From assembly GCF_012641435.1 (NCBI RefSeq), contig NZ_JABAIJ010000017.1:1-64000 (forward strand): 64,000 nucleotides of DNA. Reading direction: 5' to 3'. Positions 40,775 to 49,684 of this stretch are shown piece by piece (the stretch's first letter is position 1; every line of letters starts with the position of its first letter). The translations under genes and the position numbers were made by a program. The stretch comes from Rhizobium sp. P38BS-XIX (lineage in GTDB: Bacteria; Pseudomonadota; Alphaproteobacteria; Rhizobiales; Rhizobiaceae). The notes below the pieces were generated by a model that saw nothing but the letters and a program-made list of their open reading frames with translations, had not been told where the DNA came from and searched no databases.

Positions 40775-41463
40775 CGGGCACCGAGGGGCCTGGCGCACCG
40801 GCCGAGGACGATGACCTCGGCGGTGATGGCGTAAACGGCCGCATGTGCATCGTAACACGCGAAAGCGGATCTCCCGACGAGTTGATCCGCTTCGTCGCCG
40901 CTCCGGACGGAACAGTCGTTCCCGATCTGAAGCGGCAGCTGCCGGGACGCGGATGCTGGGTCAAGCTCGACCGGGCATTGGTGGACAAGGCAGTTGCGAA
41001 GAAACTGTTTTCTCGCGCCTTGAAGGCGGAGGTGACGGCACCGGCAGATCTTGGTGCCATCGTCGACCGTCTTCTCGTCGCGCAATTGGCCGGGATGATG
41101 CACATGGCGCGCAAGGCGGGCCGGTTAGTCAGCGGCTCGTCAAAGGTTGATGGTGCCGTTCGCAACGGCTCGGCACTTGCCGTGTTCCATGCGATCGCCG
41201 CGGCTGCCGATGGCGTTCGTAAAATAGACCAGGCGCGAAAGGCCTGGCATCTCGGTATGGAAACCGAAAAGGAAATACCTTCGTTCCGTGTCTTTACGGA
41301 GGCGGAAATGGAAGAACTGATGGGCCAGAATGCTTTTATCCATGCCGCAGCGCTTGCAGGGCAGGCGGGTGAGGGTGTAGTGAAGCGCGCAAACCTGCTC
41401 GAACGGTACCGCAACGGCGGTCAGTCCCGGGCAACGGGCGGCGCTGGCCGGCGAAAACAATGA
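40771..41463 (+). CDS. YlxR-family RNA-binding protein with C-terminal L7Ae-like domain
   Basis: A 230-residue protein of the DUF448/YlxR family found between nusA and infB. The YlxR part (about 20-95) has MCIVTRESGSPDELIRFV and LPGRGCWVKL. The second part (about 95-195, VAQLAGMMHMARKAGRLVSGSSKV) resembles an L7Ae/L30e RNA-binding module, a fusion usual in alphaproteobacteria. A role as an RNA-binding or regulatory partner in transcription is likely, but the function in rhizobia is unknown. Translationally coupled to nusA; infB follows after 101 bases. Confidence 0.92.
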   Translation: MTGTEGPGAPAEDDDLGGDGVNGRMCIVTRESGSPDELIRFVAAPDGTVVPDLKRQLPGRGCWVKLDRALVDKAVAKKLFSRALKAEVTAPADLGAIVDRLLVAQLAGMMHMARKAGRLVSGSSKVDGAVRNGSALAVFHAIAAAADGVRKIDQARKAWHLGMETEKEIPSFRVFTEAEMEELMGQNAFIHAAALAGQAGEGVVKRANLLERYRNGGQSRATGGAGRRKQ

Positions 41464-41564
41464 CGCGGTCACCGGCCTATGCCGGACGCCTCATTAAGGT
41501 ACATGCATTGAACGACAGGGTCTGACGGACGTTTCCGAGCCCTGTCCGAAGGAACAGGAACGGA

Positions 41565-44300
41565 ATGACCGATAATCAAGACGACAAGACGCTGAGTGCA
41601 TCGGGTAAGAAGACCCTCACCCTGAAGCCGTCAGGCGTAAATCAGGGAACCGTGCGCCAGGACATGGGCCGCGGTCGCACGAAGGCGGTCGTGGTTGAGA
41701 CCCGCAAGCGCCGACCCCTGCGCCCCGAAGACGAAAAGCCGATCGTCGGTTCGACGACGCCTGCCGCCGCACCGTCGGTGACGCGCGTTGCAGAACCGAC
41801 GCCGCAGCCGCCGCGCCCGCCGCAGCCGGCACCGCGCATTCATCAGCCCGGTGGCCAGCAGCAGCGGCCTGGGCAATCCAATCAGGGTTATCAGCAGCGC
41901 CCGCAGCAGGAGCGTTCGTCGCGCCCGGTGGTGTTGAACCACCTGTCCGCTGACGAAATGGACGCACGCCGTCGCGCCCTCGCCGACGCCCAGGCTCGCG
42001 ACGCCGCCGATGCGGTGCGCCGTGCCGAGGAAGAAGCGCGCCGCGCCCGGGAAGAAGAAGCACGCCGCATCGCCGAAGAGGCCGAAGCTGTCCGTCGTGC
42101 CGCCGAAGAGGCAGCCCGCGCCGCCGAAGCCAAGGTCGAGGAGGCCGCCAAGCCAGCCGAAGCTCCGAAGCCGGCGGCCCAGCAGCCAGCTGCTGCGGCT
42201 CCGGTGGTCGCGCGCCGCCCGGATGCGGCTCCGCAGACGGCACGTCCAGGCGCTCCGGCGACCGATGCCCCGGCCAACCGCCGTCGGGTCAACGAAGAAG
42301 AAAGCGATCGCAGCGCGCCTCGTGGTGGCGCTCCGATACGCGGCAAGGTCACCCGTCCTGAGCCGGCAAAGCCGGTCACCACCCGCCCGAAGACGGAAGA
42401 CGAACGTCGCCGCGGCAAGCTGACGGTCACGACGGCCAATGTCGACGAAGACGGCAGCGCTCGCGGCCGCTCGCTTTCGGCCATGCGCCGCCGCCAGGAA
42501 AAATTCCGCCGCAGCCAGATGCAGGAAACACGCGAGAAGATTTCGCGTGAAGTCGTGCTGCCGGAGACCATCACCATTCAGGAACTATCGCAGCGCATGT
42601 CCGAACGCGCCGTCGACGTCATCAAGTTCCTGATGAAGGAAGGCCAGATGATGAAGCCGGGCGACGTCATCGACGCCGACCTGGCGGAGCTGATCGCCAG
42701 CGAATTCGGCCATACGGTCAAGCGCGTTTCGGAATCCGACATCGAACAGGGCATCTTCAACGTTGCCGACGAGGACGGCGAATTGGTTTCGCGTCCGCCC
42801 GTCGTCACCATCATGGGTCACGTCGACCACGGCAAGACCTCGCTGCTCGACGCCATCCGCAAGACCAGCGTCGTCTCGGGCGAAGCCGGTGGCATCACAC
42901 AGCATATCGGCGCCTATCAGGTCGAGCAGAACGGTCAGAAGATCACCTTCATCGACACCCCAGGCCACGCCGCCTTCACGGCAATGCGTGCCCGCGGCGC
43001 CCAGGCGACCGATATCGCGATCCTGGTGGTTGCGGCCGACGACAGCGTCATGCCGCAGACGATCGAATCGATCAGCCATGCCAAGGCAGCGGGTGTTCCG
43101 ATCATCGTCGCGATCAACAAGATCGACAAGCACGAGGCCAATCCGCAGAAGGTCCGCACGGAACTGCTGCAGCATGAAGTCTTCGTCGAATCCATGGGCG
43201 GTGAAGTGCTCGACGTGGAAGTCTCCGCGAAGAACGGCACCAACCTCGACAAGCTGCTCGAAGCCATCCTGCTGCAGGCGGAAATCCTTGACCTCAAGGC
43301 CAATCCGAACCGTACGGCTGAAGGCACCGTTATCGAAGCCCAGCTGGATCGCGGCCGCGGCGCCGTCGCAACCGTGCTCATCCAGAAGGGTACGCTGCGT
43401 CCGGGCCAGATCGTCGTTGCCGGCGATCAGTGGGGCCGTGTGCGCGCACTCGTCAACGACAAGGGCGAGCATGTGAAGGAAGCAACACCGGCAACGCCGG
43501 TCGAAGTTCTCGGTCTGTCGGGCACGCCGGCGGCCGGCGACAAGTTCGCCGTCGTCGAAAACGAAAGCCGCGCCCGCGAGATTTCCGAATACCGCCAGCG
43601 CTTGGCGCGCGACAAGGCGGCTGCCCGTCAGTCCGGCCAGCGCGGTTCGCTTGAACAGATGATGACCCAGCTGCAGACGGTCGGCGTGAAGGAATTCCCG
43701 CTTGTCATCAAGGGCGACGTGCAGGGCTCGATCGAAGCCATTGCCGGCGCTCTCGAAAAGCTCGGCACCGACGAAGTCCGGGCCCGCATCGTCCATTCGG
43801 GCGCAGGCGGCATCACGGAGTCGGACATTTCGCTGGCGGAAGCCTCGAACGCGGCCATCATCGGCTTCAACGTCCGCGCCAATGCGCAGGCCCGCACGTT
43901 TGCGGAGCGCGAAGGCATCGAGATCCGCTACTACAACATCATCTACGACCTGGTGGATGACGTGAAGGCGGCAATGTCTGGCCTGCTCTCGCCGGAGCGT
44001 CGCGAAACCTTCCTCGGCAATGCCGAAATCCTCGAGGTGTTCAACATCACGAAGGTCGGCAAGGTTGCGGGTTGCCGCGTCACCGAAGGCAAGGTCGAGC
44101 GTGGCGTCGGCGTCCGCCTGGTGCGCGACAACGTCGTCATCCACGAAGGCAAGCTCAAGACGCTCAAGCGCTTCAAGGACGAAGTGTCGGAAGTCAACGT
44201 CGGCCAGGAATGCGGTATGGCCTTCGAGAACTACGAAGACATTCGCGCCGGCGATACGATCGAGTGCTTCCGCGTCGAGCATATTACCCGCACGCTGTAA
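41565..44300 (+). CDS. infB: Translation initiation factor IF-2
   Basis: GTPase that brings initiator tRNA to the 30S subunit. The 911 residues include a long N-terminal region rich in Ala, Glu, Arg and Pro (about 1-290) with a coiled segment (AEEEARRAREEEARRIAEEA), the IF2_N module (LPETITIQELSQRMSERAVDV), the G domain with GHVDHGKTSLLD, DTPGHAAF and NKID, and the C-terminal beta-barrel and fMet-tRNA domains. In-frame internal starts that would give a shorter form are possible but not shown. A strong terminator follows directly. Confidence 0.98.
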   Translation: MTDNQDDKTLSASGKKTLTLKPSGVNQGTVRQDMGRGRTKAVVVETRKRRPLRPEDEKPIVGSTTPAAAPSVTRVAEPTPQPPRPPQPAPRIHQPGGQQQRPGQSNQGYQQRPQQERSSRPVVLNHLSADEMDARRRALADAQARDAADAVRRAEEEARRAREEEARRIAEEAEAVRRAAEEAARAAEAKVEEAAKPAEAPKPAAQQPAAAAPVVARRPDAAPQTARPGAPATDAPANRRRVNEEESDRSAPRGGAPIRGKVTRPEPAKPVTTRPKTEDERRRGKLTVTTANVDEDGSARGRSLSAMRRRQEKFRRSQMQETREKISREVVLPETITIQELSQRMSERAVDVIKFLMKEGQMMKPGDVIDADLAELIASEFGHTVKRVSESDIEQGIFNVADEDGELVSRPPVVTIMGHVDHGKTSLLDAIRKTSVVSGEAGGITQHIGAYQVEQNGQKITFIDTPGHAAFTAMRARGAQATDIAILVVAADDSVMPQTIESISHAKAAGVPIIVAINKIDKHEANPQKVRTELLQHEVFVESMGGEVLDVEVSAKNGTNLDKLLEAILLQAEILDLKANPNRTAEGTVIEAQLDRGRGAVATVLIQKGTLRPGQIVVAGDQWGRVRALVNDKGEHVKEATPATPVEVLGLSGTPAAGDKFAVVENESRAREISEYRQRLARDKAAARQSGQRGSLEQMMTQLQTVGVKEFPLVIKGDVQGSIEAIAGALEKLGTDEVRARIVHSGAGGITESDISLAEASNAAIIGFNVRANAQARTFAEREGIEIRYYNIIYDLVDDVKAAMSGLLSPERRETFLGNAEILEVFNITKVGKVAGCRVTEGKVERGVGVRLVRDNVVIHEGKLKTLKRFKDEVSEVNVGQECGMAFENYEDIRAGDTIECFRVEHITRTL

Positions 44301-44327
44301 GCGATCCTTCGATTTGCGAAATATCAG

Positions 44328-44355
44328 AACCGCCGGCCAAAACCGGCGGTTTTTT
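44328..44355 (+). terminator. Intrinsic terminator directly after infB
   Basis: AACCGCCGG / CCGGCGGTT, a perfect 9-bp stem with a six-base loop, followed by TTTTT. It splits the otherwise conserved infB-rbfA operon and lies 34 bases before the next gene. Confidence 0.88.
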
Positions 44356-44388
44356 CTTGGGTCAACCGCCTAATTGTGAGCTGTCATC

Positions 44389-44997
44389 ATGACGACCGAG
44401 CCTGAAGACGATCATTCCATTACCGTCTCCTTCGTGCGCCAACCGGCTGAGCATGTTACCGTGATGCGTCAGGTGGGGCGGCGCCTTGCCGCTCGCCGAG
44501 CTCCGAGCGCACAAAAGGCGGCGGTAGTGCTTGTCTTGTCAGCAATCGCCGTCGGTGCCACCCTGCCCGTCTTTTTTGATTTGCTGCGAACCTACGTGTT
44601 CATTCCTGTTTTCGATATATCGCCATTGATCCATAGGGGAGACATGACGATCATCTGGCTTGTGCCGACGCTGATCCTCTATGCCTTGATCCTGATCTAC
44701 TTCAGATGGCTGGGACGGCGGCGGATGGCGATGATGCAAGCCCACATACGGCCCGATATTCTTATAACTGTGACGATAACGCCAAAGGGCGCCACCTGGG
44801 ATTCCCAGCAATCGTCGATATGGCTCGCCTGGAGCGAGATCGTCGATATCGGCTTTCGTGACACGCGGATCGAATTCGATCTCGAATCCTTTGCGACCTA
44901 TATCCCGGTATCAGCCTTTGCCTCCGAGGCCGAGCAACGGGCCGCTTTCGCAAGGATTCTCGGCTTCTGGCGGGCCGCAAATCCTGTCCAGCCTTGA
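44389..44997 (+). CDS. Membrane protein with YcxB-like C-terminal domain
   Basis: A 202-residue protein with two membrane helices (about 45-68 and 85-106) and a C-terminal cytoplasmic domain that ends like YcxB proteins (ITPKGATWDSQQSSIWLAWSEIVDI...VSAFASEAEQRAAFARIL). The family has no known function. It is placed between infB and rbfA, a position normally empty, and is preceded by a terminator, so it may need its own promoter; I see no obvious one in the 34-base gap, leaving read-through as the alternative. ATG at 44389 has only a weak ribosome site. Confidence 0.85.
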   Translation: MTTEPEDDHSITVSFVRQPAEHVTVMRQVGRRLAARRAPSAQKAAVVLVLSAIAVGATLPVFFDLLRTYVFIPVFDISPLIHRGDMTIIWLVPTLILYALILIYFRWLGRRRMAMMQAHIRPDILITVTITPKGATWDSQQSSIWLAWSEIVDIGFRDTRIEFDLESFATYIPVSAFASEAEQRAAFARILGFWRAANPVQP

Positions 44998-45065
44998 CCT
45001 TTGCGCCGGATCGAGTCATTTGACCCCCTTTATCGCGTCCATGGGACGCTGCTAACGGAACAACC

Positions 45066-45473
45066 ATGACCAGACCAACTTCTTCCGCGCCTTCGCAGCG
45101 CATGCTTCGCGTCGGCGAGCAGGTGCGCTCAGCGATCACGCAGGTTCTGCAGCGCGGCGAAGTGCGCGACGACCTGATCGAGCGCACCGTGATCTCCATT
45201 TCCGAAGTGCGCATGTCGCCGGATCTGAAGATCGCCACCGCCTTCGTGACGCCGCTCGGCGTCGCCGACCATGGCAGCGTCATCGATGCGCTGAACCGCC
45301 ACGCGAAATATATTCGCGGCCGTCTCGGCCCGCAGCTCCGGCAGATGAAATACATGCCGGAAGTCCGTTTCCGTGATGATACGAGCTTCGACAATTACAA
45401 GAAGATCGATGCGCTGCTGCGCTCGCCCGAGGTCAGCCGCGACCTCGAAGACGACAACGAACAAGATCAATAA
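45066..45473 (+). CDS. rbfA: Ribosome-binding factor A
   Basis: Cold-shock linked 30S maturation factor of 135 residues. The KH-like fold is visible in LRVGEQVRSAITQVLQRGEV, VISISEVRMSPDLKIATAFV and the C-terminal FRDDTSFDNYKKIDALL. Usual length with a short acidic tail. truB starts 13 bases after its stop, so the pair is co-transcribed. Located in the conserved operon downstream of infB. Confidence 0.96.
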   Translation: MTRPTSSAPSQRMLRVGEQVRSAITQVLQRGEVRDDLIERTVISISEVRMSPDLKIATAFVTPLGVADHGSVIDALNRHAKYIRGRLGPQLRQMKYMPEVRFRDDTSFDNYKKIDALLRSPEVSRDLEDDNEQDQ

Positions 45474-45485
45474 CAGAGACAGAGA

Positions 45486-46418
45486 ATGTCCAAGCAACGC
45501 AAGCCCAAGGGCCGCCCGATTTCGGGCTGGCTCATCCTCGACAAGCCGGTCGATTTCGGCTCCACCGAAGCCGTTTCCAAGATCAAGTGGCTGTTCAAGG
45601 CGCAGAAGGCCGGTCACGCCGGTACGCTCGATCCGCTCGCCTCCGGCATGCTGCCGATCGCGCTTGGCGACGCCACGAAGACCGTGCCCTATGTCATGGA
45701 TGGCCGCAAGATCTATGAATTCACGGTGACCTGGGGCGAGGAACGCGCCACCGACGACCTCGAAGGCGAAGTAACCGCGTCGTCGGACAAGCGTCCGAGC
45801 GAAGAGGACATCCGGGCGCTGCTGCCGAAATACACCGGCGTCATCAGCCAGATCCCGCCGCAGTTCTCCGCCATCAAGATATCGGGCGAGCGCGCCTACG
45901 ATCTGGCCCGCGAGGGCGAGACGGTCGAAATTCCGTCGCGCGAAGTCGAAATCTTCCGCCTGACGCTGCTGGCCTGCCCGGATGCCAACACGGCGCATTT
46001 TGAAGTCGAGTGCGGCAAGGGCACCTATGTGCGCGCGCTTGCCCGCGACTTCGGCCGCGAACTCGGCTGCTATGGTCATATTTCCGGCTTGCGCCGCAGC
46101 TTCGTCGCCCCCTTTGCCGAGGAGACGATGGTGCCGCTCGCCGATCTGGTGGCGCTCGAATCCATCGAGGATGCCGACGAGCGGCTCGCTGCTCTCGACG
46201 CGTTGCTGATCGACACGGCGGAAGCGTTGTCGTCGCTGCCGCATCTCGTCATCAACGACGACCAGGCGCATCGCCTCAAGATGGGCAATCCGATCCTCGT
46301 GCGCGGCCGCGATGCGCCGGTTGCCGAGACCGAGGCCTATGCCACGGCACGCGGCAAGCTGATCGCCATCGGCGAGATCGGCCAAGGCGAATTCCGCCCA
46401 AAGCGCGTTTTCGTCTAG
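45486..46418 (+). CDS. truB: tRNA pseudouridine-55 synthase
   Basis: Makes the T-loop pseudouridine of tRNAs. Family motifs: GWLILDKPVDFGSTEAV, the catalytic GHAGTLDPLASGMLPI with its Asp, RAYDLAREGETVEI, and GTYVRALARDFGRELG. 310 residues. It follows rbfA closely and is followed by a terminator-like hairpin 60 bases after the stop. Confidence 0.97.
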   Translation: MSKQRKPKGRPISGWLILDKPVDFGSTEAVSKIKWLFKAQKAGHAGTLDPLASGMLPIALGDATKTVPYVMDGRKIYEFTVTWGEERATDDLEGEVTASSDKRPSEEDIRALLPKYTGVISQIPPQFSAIKISGERAYDLAREGETVEIPSREVEIFRLTLLACPDANTAHFEVECGKGTYVRALARDFGRELGCYGHISGLRRSFVAPFAEETMVPLADLVALESIEDADERLAALDALLIDTAEALSSLPHLVINDDQAHRLKMGNPILVRGRDAPVAETEAYATARGKLIAIGEIGQGEFRPKRVFV

Positions 46419-46480
46419 GATCGATGGAGCAACGAGCGCCGCCGTCACCCGATGGGTTGCGGGCGCTTGTCGATGCTGCC

Positions 46481-46512
46481 GGAAGAGCCGGGAAATGGCG
46501 GCTCTTCCCTTT
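46481..46512 (+). terminator. Probable terminator after truB
   Basis: GGAAGAGCCG / CGGCTCTTCC, a perfect 10-bp stem with an eight-base loop, then CTTTG. The T tract is poor, so some read-through to rpsO is likely. Confidence 0.6.
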
Positions 46513-46634
46513 GCAGTTCAAATGGTCTATAGGCAGCGCCAGCATCAGGCATGCCTGATTGCATTCGCGGCCAATGCTGGACGACATCCCGGCGTTTGGC
46601 GACTTTAATCTCCTCTCATAGAAAGGACCATCCG

Positions 46635-46904
46635 ATGTCGATCACTGCTGAGCGCAAGGCTGCGCTGATCAAGGAATACGCAACTGCCGAAGGCGACACC
46701 GGTTCTCCGGAAGTCCAGGTTGCGATCCTGACCGAGCGCATCAACAACCTCACGGACCACTTCAAGGACCACAAGAAGGACAACCACTCCCGTCGTGGCC
46801 TTCTGACGATGGTTTCCAGCCGCCGCTCGCTTCTTGACTACCTCAAGAAGAAGGACGAAGGCCGTTATACCAAGCTGATCACCAGCCTCGGTATTCGCCG
46901 CTAA
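46635..46904 (+). CDS. rpsO: 30S ribosomal protein S15
   Basis: Primary 16S rRNA-binding protein of 89 residues, complete. Recognisable blocks are GDTGSPEVQVAILTERINNLT, HSRRGLLTMVSSRRSLLDYLK and the C-terminal LITSLGIRR. GAAAGGAC precedes the ATG at 46635; the frame is open upstream without support. A 10-bp palindromic leader and possible autoregulation by S15 binding would be expected from other bacteria. pnp follows after a structured 324-base spacer. Confidence 0.98.
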   Translation: MSITAERKAALIKEYATAEGDTGSPEVQVAILTERINNLTDHFKDHKKDNHSRRGLLTMVSSRRSLLDYLKKKDEGRYTKLITSLGIRR

Positions 46905-47228
46905 TAGAATTTCCGGCGGGCGTTCACCTGAACGTCCGCCGGATGTTTATGAAGGATATGCCCTTCAAGACCGATTTCCCTCGCGCCCCGTGTCTGCGCG
47001 ATGCGAAACTGCCGGCAGCCCGGATGGGCCGGTGCTGCCAACAACAACCGTTGACCTGTCATGGGGCAGGATTGCCGGATGCTTTCAGCCGAAGCTTCAT
47101 GCTTCGGCCGACTTTCGAAAGCTTCTCGTTGTCTTGCCCGTGATGCGTCACACTTCGTGTGGTCGAAGATGCGCCTTGCCGAATGTGTCGGCGACGCTGC
47201 CTTTTCCCGCACAATGCAAGGATAAGAT
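46905..47228 (+). other. Structured rpsO-pnp spacer (pnp leader)
   Basis: 324 bases with two strong hairpins: a 15-position stem at 46912-46943 and GCCGAAGC-TTCAT-GCTTCGGC at 47088-47108. In E. coli the same spacer carries a terminator and an RNase III site through which PNPase controls its own mRNA. The second hairpin, about 120 bases before the pnp start, is the natural candidate for such a site. No protein gene seen. Confidence 0.6.
46912..46943 (+). terminator. Strong hairpin after rpsO
   Basis: TCCGGCGGGCGTTCA pairs with TGAACGTCCGCCGGA around a CC loop (one mismatch-type pair in 15). Only TGTTTATG follows, so it may be a partial terminator or a 3' end protector of the rpsO mRNA. Confidence 0.6.
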
Positions 47229-49367
47229 ATGTTCGATATCCATACCGTCGAAATCGAGTGGGCAGGCCGCCCGCTCAAGCTGGAAACCGGCAAGATCGCC
47301 CGCCAGGCTGACGGCGCCGTCGTCGCCACCTATGGCGAGACCGTGGTTCTTGCCACCGTCGTTTCCGCCAAGGCTCCGAAGCCGGGCCAGGATTTCTTCC
47401 CCCTCACCGTCAACTACCAGGAAAAGACCTACGCAGCCGGCAAGATCCCCGGCGGTTACTTCAAGCGCGAAGGACGCCCGAGCGAAAACGAGACCCTGGT
47501 CTCGCGCCTGATCGACCGCCCGATCCGCCCGCTTTTCCCGGAAGGCTACAAGAACGACACGCAGGTCGTCGTTACCGTCATCCAGCATGACCTTGAAAAC
47601 AACCCTGACATTCTGTCGATGGTTGCCACTTCCGCAGCGCTCACACTTTCCGGCGTTCCCTTCATGGGCCCGGTCGGCGGCGCTCGCGTCGGCTACATCA
47701 ATGGCGAATACGTGCTGAACCCGCATCTCGACGAGATGGACGAATCGAGCCTCGACCTCGTCGTCGCCGGCACGCAGGACGCCGTTCTGATGGTTGAGTC
47801 GGAAGCCAAGGAACTGCCTGAGGACGTCATGCTCGGCGCCGTCATGTTCGGCCATCGCGGCTTCCAGCCGGTGATCGACGCAATCATCAAGCTCGCCGAA
47901 GTTGCCGCCAAGGAGCCGCGCGATTTCACGCCGGAAGACTATTCCGAGCTTGAGAAGGAAATGCTCGGCCTCGCCGAAGCCGAACTGCGCGATGCCTACA
48001 AGATCACCCAGAAGGCTGATCGCTACGCCGCCGTCGACGCCGTCAAGGCGAAGGTCAAGGCACACTTCCTGCCGGCCGAAGGCGAAGCCAAGTACACGGC
48101 CGAAGAAGTCGGCGCCATCTTCAAGCACCTGCAGGCGAAGATCGTTCGCTGGAACATCCTCGACACCTCGAGCCGCATCGACGGCCGCGACCTGTCGACC
48201 GTTCGCCCGATCGTCTCCGAAGTCGGCCTCCTGCCGCGCACGCACGGTTCGGCGCTGTTCACCCGCGGTGAAACGCAGGCAATCGTCGTCGCCACGCTCG
48301 GCACCGGCGAAGACGAGCAGTATGTCGACAGCCTGACGGGCATGTACAAGGAGCGCTTCCTGCTCCATTACAACTTCCCTCCCTACTCGGTTGGCGAAAC
48401 CGGCCGCATGGGTTCCCCGGGTCGTCGCGAAATCGGTCACGGCAAGCTCGCATGGCGCGCTATCCGCCCGATGCTGCCGACGGCGGAACAGTTCCCCTAC
48501 ACGCTGCGCGTCGTCTCCGAGATCACCGAGTCGAACGGCTCGTCCTCGATGGCAACGGTTTGCGGCACCTCGCTCGCTCTGATGGATGCTGGCGTTCCGC
48601 TGGCCAAGCCGGTTGCCGGTATTGCCATGGGTCTGATCCTGGAAGGCGATCGCTTCGCCGTTCTCTCCGACATTCTCGGTGACGAAGACCACCTCGGCGA
48701 CATGGACTTCAAGGTCGCCGGCACGGCCGACGGCATCACCTCGCTGCAGATGGACATCAAGATCGCCGGCATTACCGAAGAGATCATGAAGGTCGCTCTC
48801 GGCCAGGCACAGGGTGGTCGCACCCACATCCTCGGCGAAATGTCCAAGGCAATCACCGAAAGCCGAGGCCAGCTCGGCGAATTCGCACCGCGCATCGAGG
48901 TCATGAACATTCCGGTCGACAAGATCCGCGAAGTCATCGGCTCCGGCGGCAAGGTCATCCGCGAAATCGTCGAAAAGACCGGCGCGAAGATCAACATCGA
49001 AGACGACGGCACCGTCAAGATCGCCTCGTCCTCCGGCAAGGAAATCGAAGCGGCCCGCAAGTGGATCCACTCGATCGTCGCTGAGCCGGAAGTCGGCCAG
49101 ATCTACGAAGGCACCGTTGTGAAGACCGCCGACTTCGGCGCCTTCGTCAACTTCTTCGGCGCCCGTGACGGCCTCGTCCATATCTCGCAGCTCGCTTCCG
49201 AGCGCGTTGCCAAGACGCAGGATGTCGTCAAGGAAGGCGATAAGGTCTGGGTCAAGCTGCTCGGCTTCGACGAACGCGGCAAGGTTCGCCTGTCCATGAA
49301 GGTCGTCGACCAGGCTACCGGCCAGGAAATCGCCGCCGACAAGAAGAAGGACGACGCGGCCGAGTAA
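47229..49367 (+). CDS. pnp: Polyribonucleotide nucleotidyltransferase (PNPase)
   Basis: 3'-to-5' phosphorolytic exoribonuclease of the degradosome, 712 residues. Two RNase PH cores (with GGYFKREGRPSENETL and the active-site FPPYSVGETGRMGSPGRREIGHG), an alpha-helical linker, a KH domain (IREVIGSGGKVIREI) and an S1 domain (GQIYEGTVVKTADFGAFVNF) are all present. AAGGATAAG precedes the ATG. Ends at a clear terminator. Closes the rimP-to-pnp set. Confidence 0.98.
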   Translation: MFDIHTVEIEWAGRPLKLETGKIARQADGAVVATYGETVVLATVVSAKAPKPGQDFFPLTVNYQEKTYAAGKIPGGYFKREGRPSENETLVSRLIDRPIRPLFPEGYKNDTQVVVTVIQHDLENNPDILSMVATSAALTLSGVPFMGPVGGARVGYINGEYVLNPHLDEMDESSLDLVVAGTQDAVLMVESEAKELPEDVMLGAVMFGHRGFQPVIDAIIKLAEVAAKEPRDFTPEDYSELEKEMLGLAEAELRDAYKITQKADRYAAVDAVKAKVKAHFLPAEGEAKYTAEEVGAIFKHLQAKIVRWNILDTSSRIDGRDLSTVRPIVSEVGLLPRTHGSALFTRGETQAIVVATLGTGEDEQYVDSLTGMYKERFLLHYNFPPYSVGETGRMGSPGRREIGHGKLAWRAIRPMLPTAEQFPYTLRVVSEITESNGSSSMATVCGTSLALMDAGVPLAKPVAGIAMGLILEGDRFAVLSDILGDEDHLGDMDFKVAGTADGITSLQMDIKIAGITEEIMKVALGQAQGGRTHILGEMSKAITESRGQLGEFAPRIEVMNIPVDKIREVIGSGGKVIREIVEKTGAKINIEDDGTVKIASSSGKEIEAARKWIHSIVAEPEVGQIYEGTVVKTADFGAFVNFFGARDGLVHISQLASERVAKTQDVVKEGDKVWVKLLGFDERGKVRLSMKVVDQATGQEIAADKKKDDAAE

Positions 49368-49390
49368 GCTGCGCCTTCATCCAAGTTCCG

Positions 49391-49419
49391 GGGCGCGGGA
49401 TCTTTTCCGCGCCCTTTTT
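49391..49419 (+). terminator. Intrinsic terminator after pnp
   Basis: GGGCGCGG / CCGCGCCC, a perfect 8-bp stem, eight-base loop, then TTTTTAT. Confidence 0.88.
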
Positions 49420-49469
49420 ATATTGAATGCCGTCGGCCTAACCTGCTTTCGCTGAAGCTATGTGCCCGG

Positions 49470-49617
49470 CCTCTCACCCTAACCCTCTCCCCGCACGCGG
49501 GGAGAGGGGACAACGACCGTGCTGGATCGTCCTCTCCCCCTACAGGGTTGAGGTATGTTGTCGTGCTCCGTGGTCCCCTCTCCCCGTTCCGACGGGGAGA
49601 GGGTTAGGGTGAGGGGC
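49470..49617. repeat. RIME-like palindromic intergenic element
   Basis: About 148 bases bounded by long inverted ends: CTCACCCTAACCCTCTCCCC on the left and its complement GGGGAGAGGGTTAGGGTGAG on the right. Each end folds again on itself (CTCCCCGC/GCGGGGAG; CCTCTCCCCG/CGGGGAGAGG), and the core has a further CCTCTCCCCC. This is the familiar Rhizobium intergenic mosaic type of repeat; no coding capacity. It fills most of the 317-base gap between pnp and the RsmC-like gene. Confidence 0.8.
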
Positions 49618-49684
49618 AAGCACACAATACGATGATGGCGCATATCCAACAGACGAAACCCATTCCAAAGACGAGACCAAGCCC

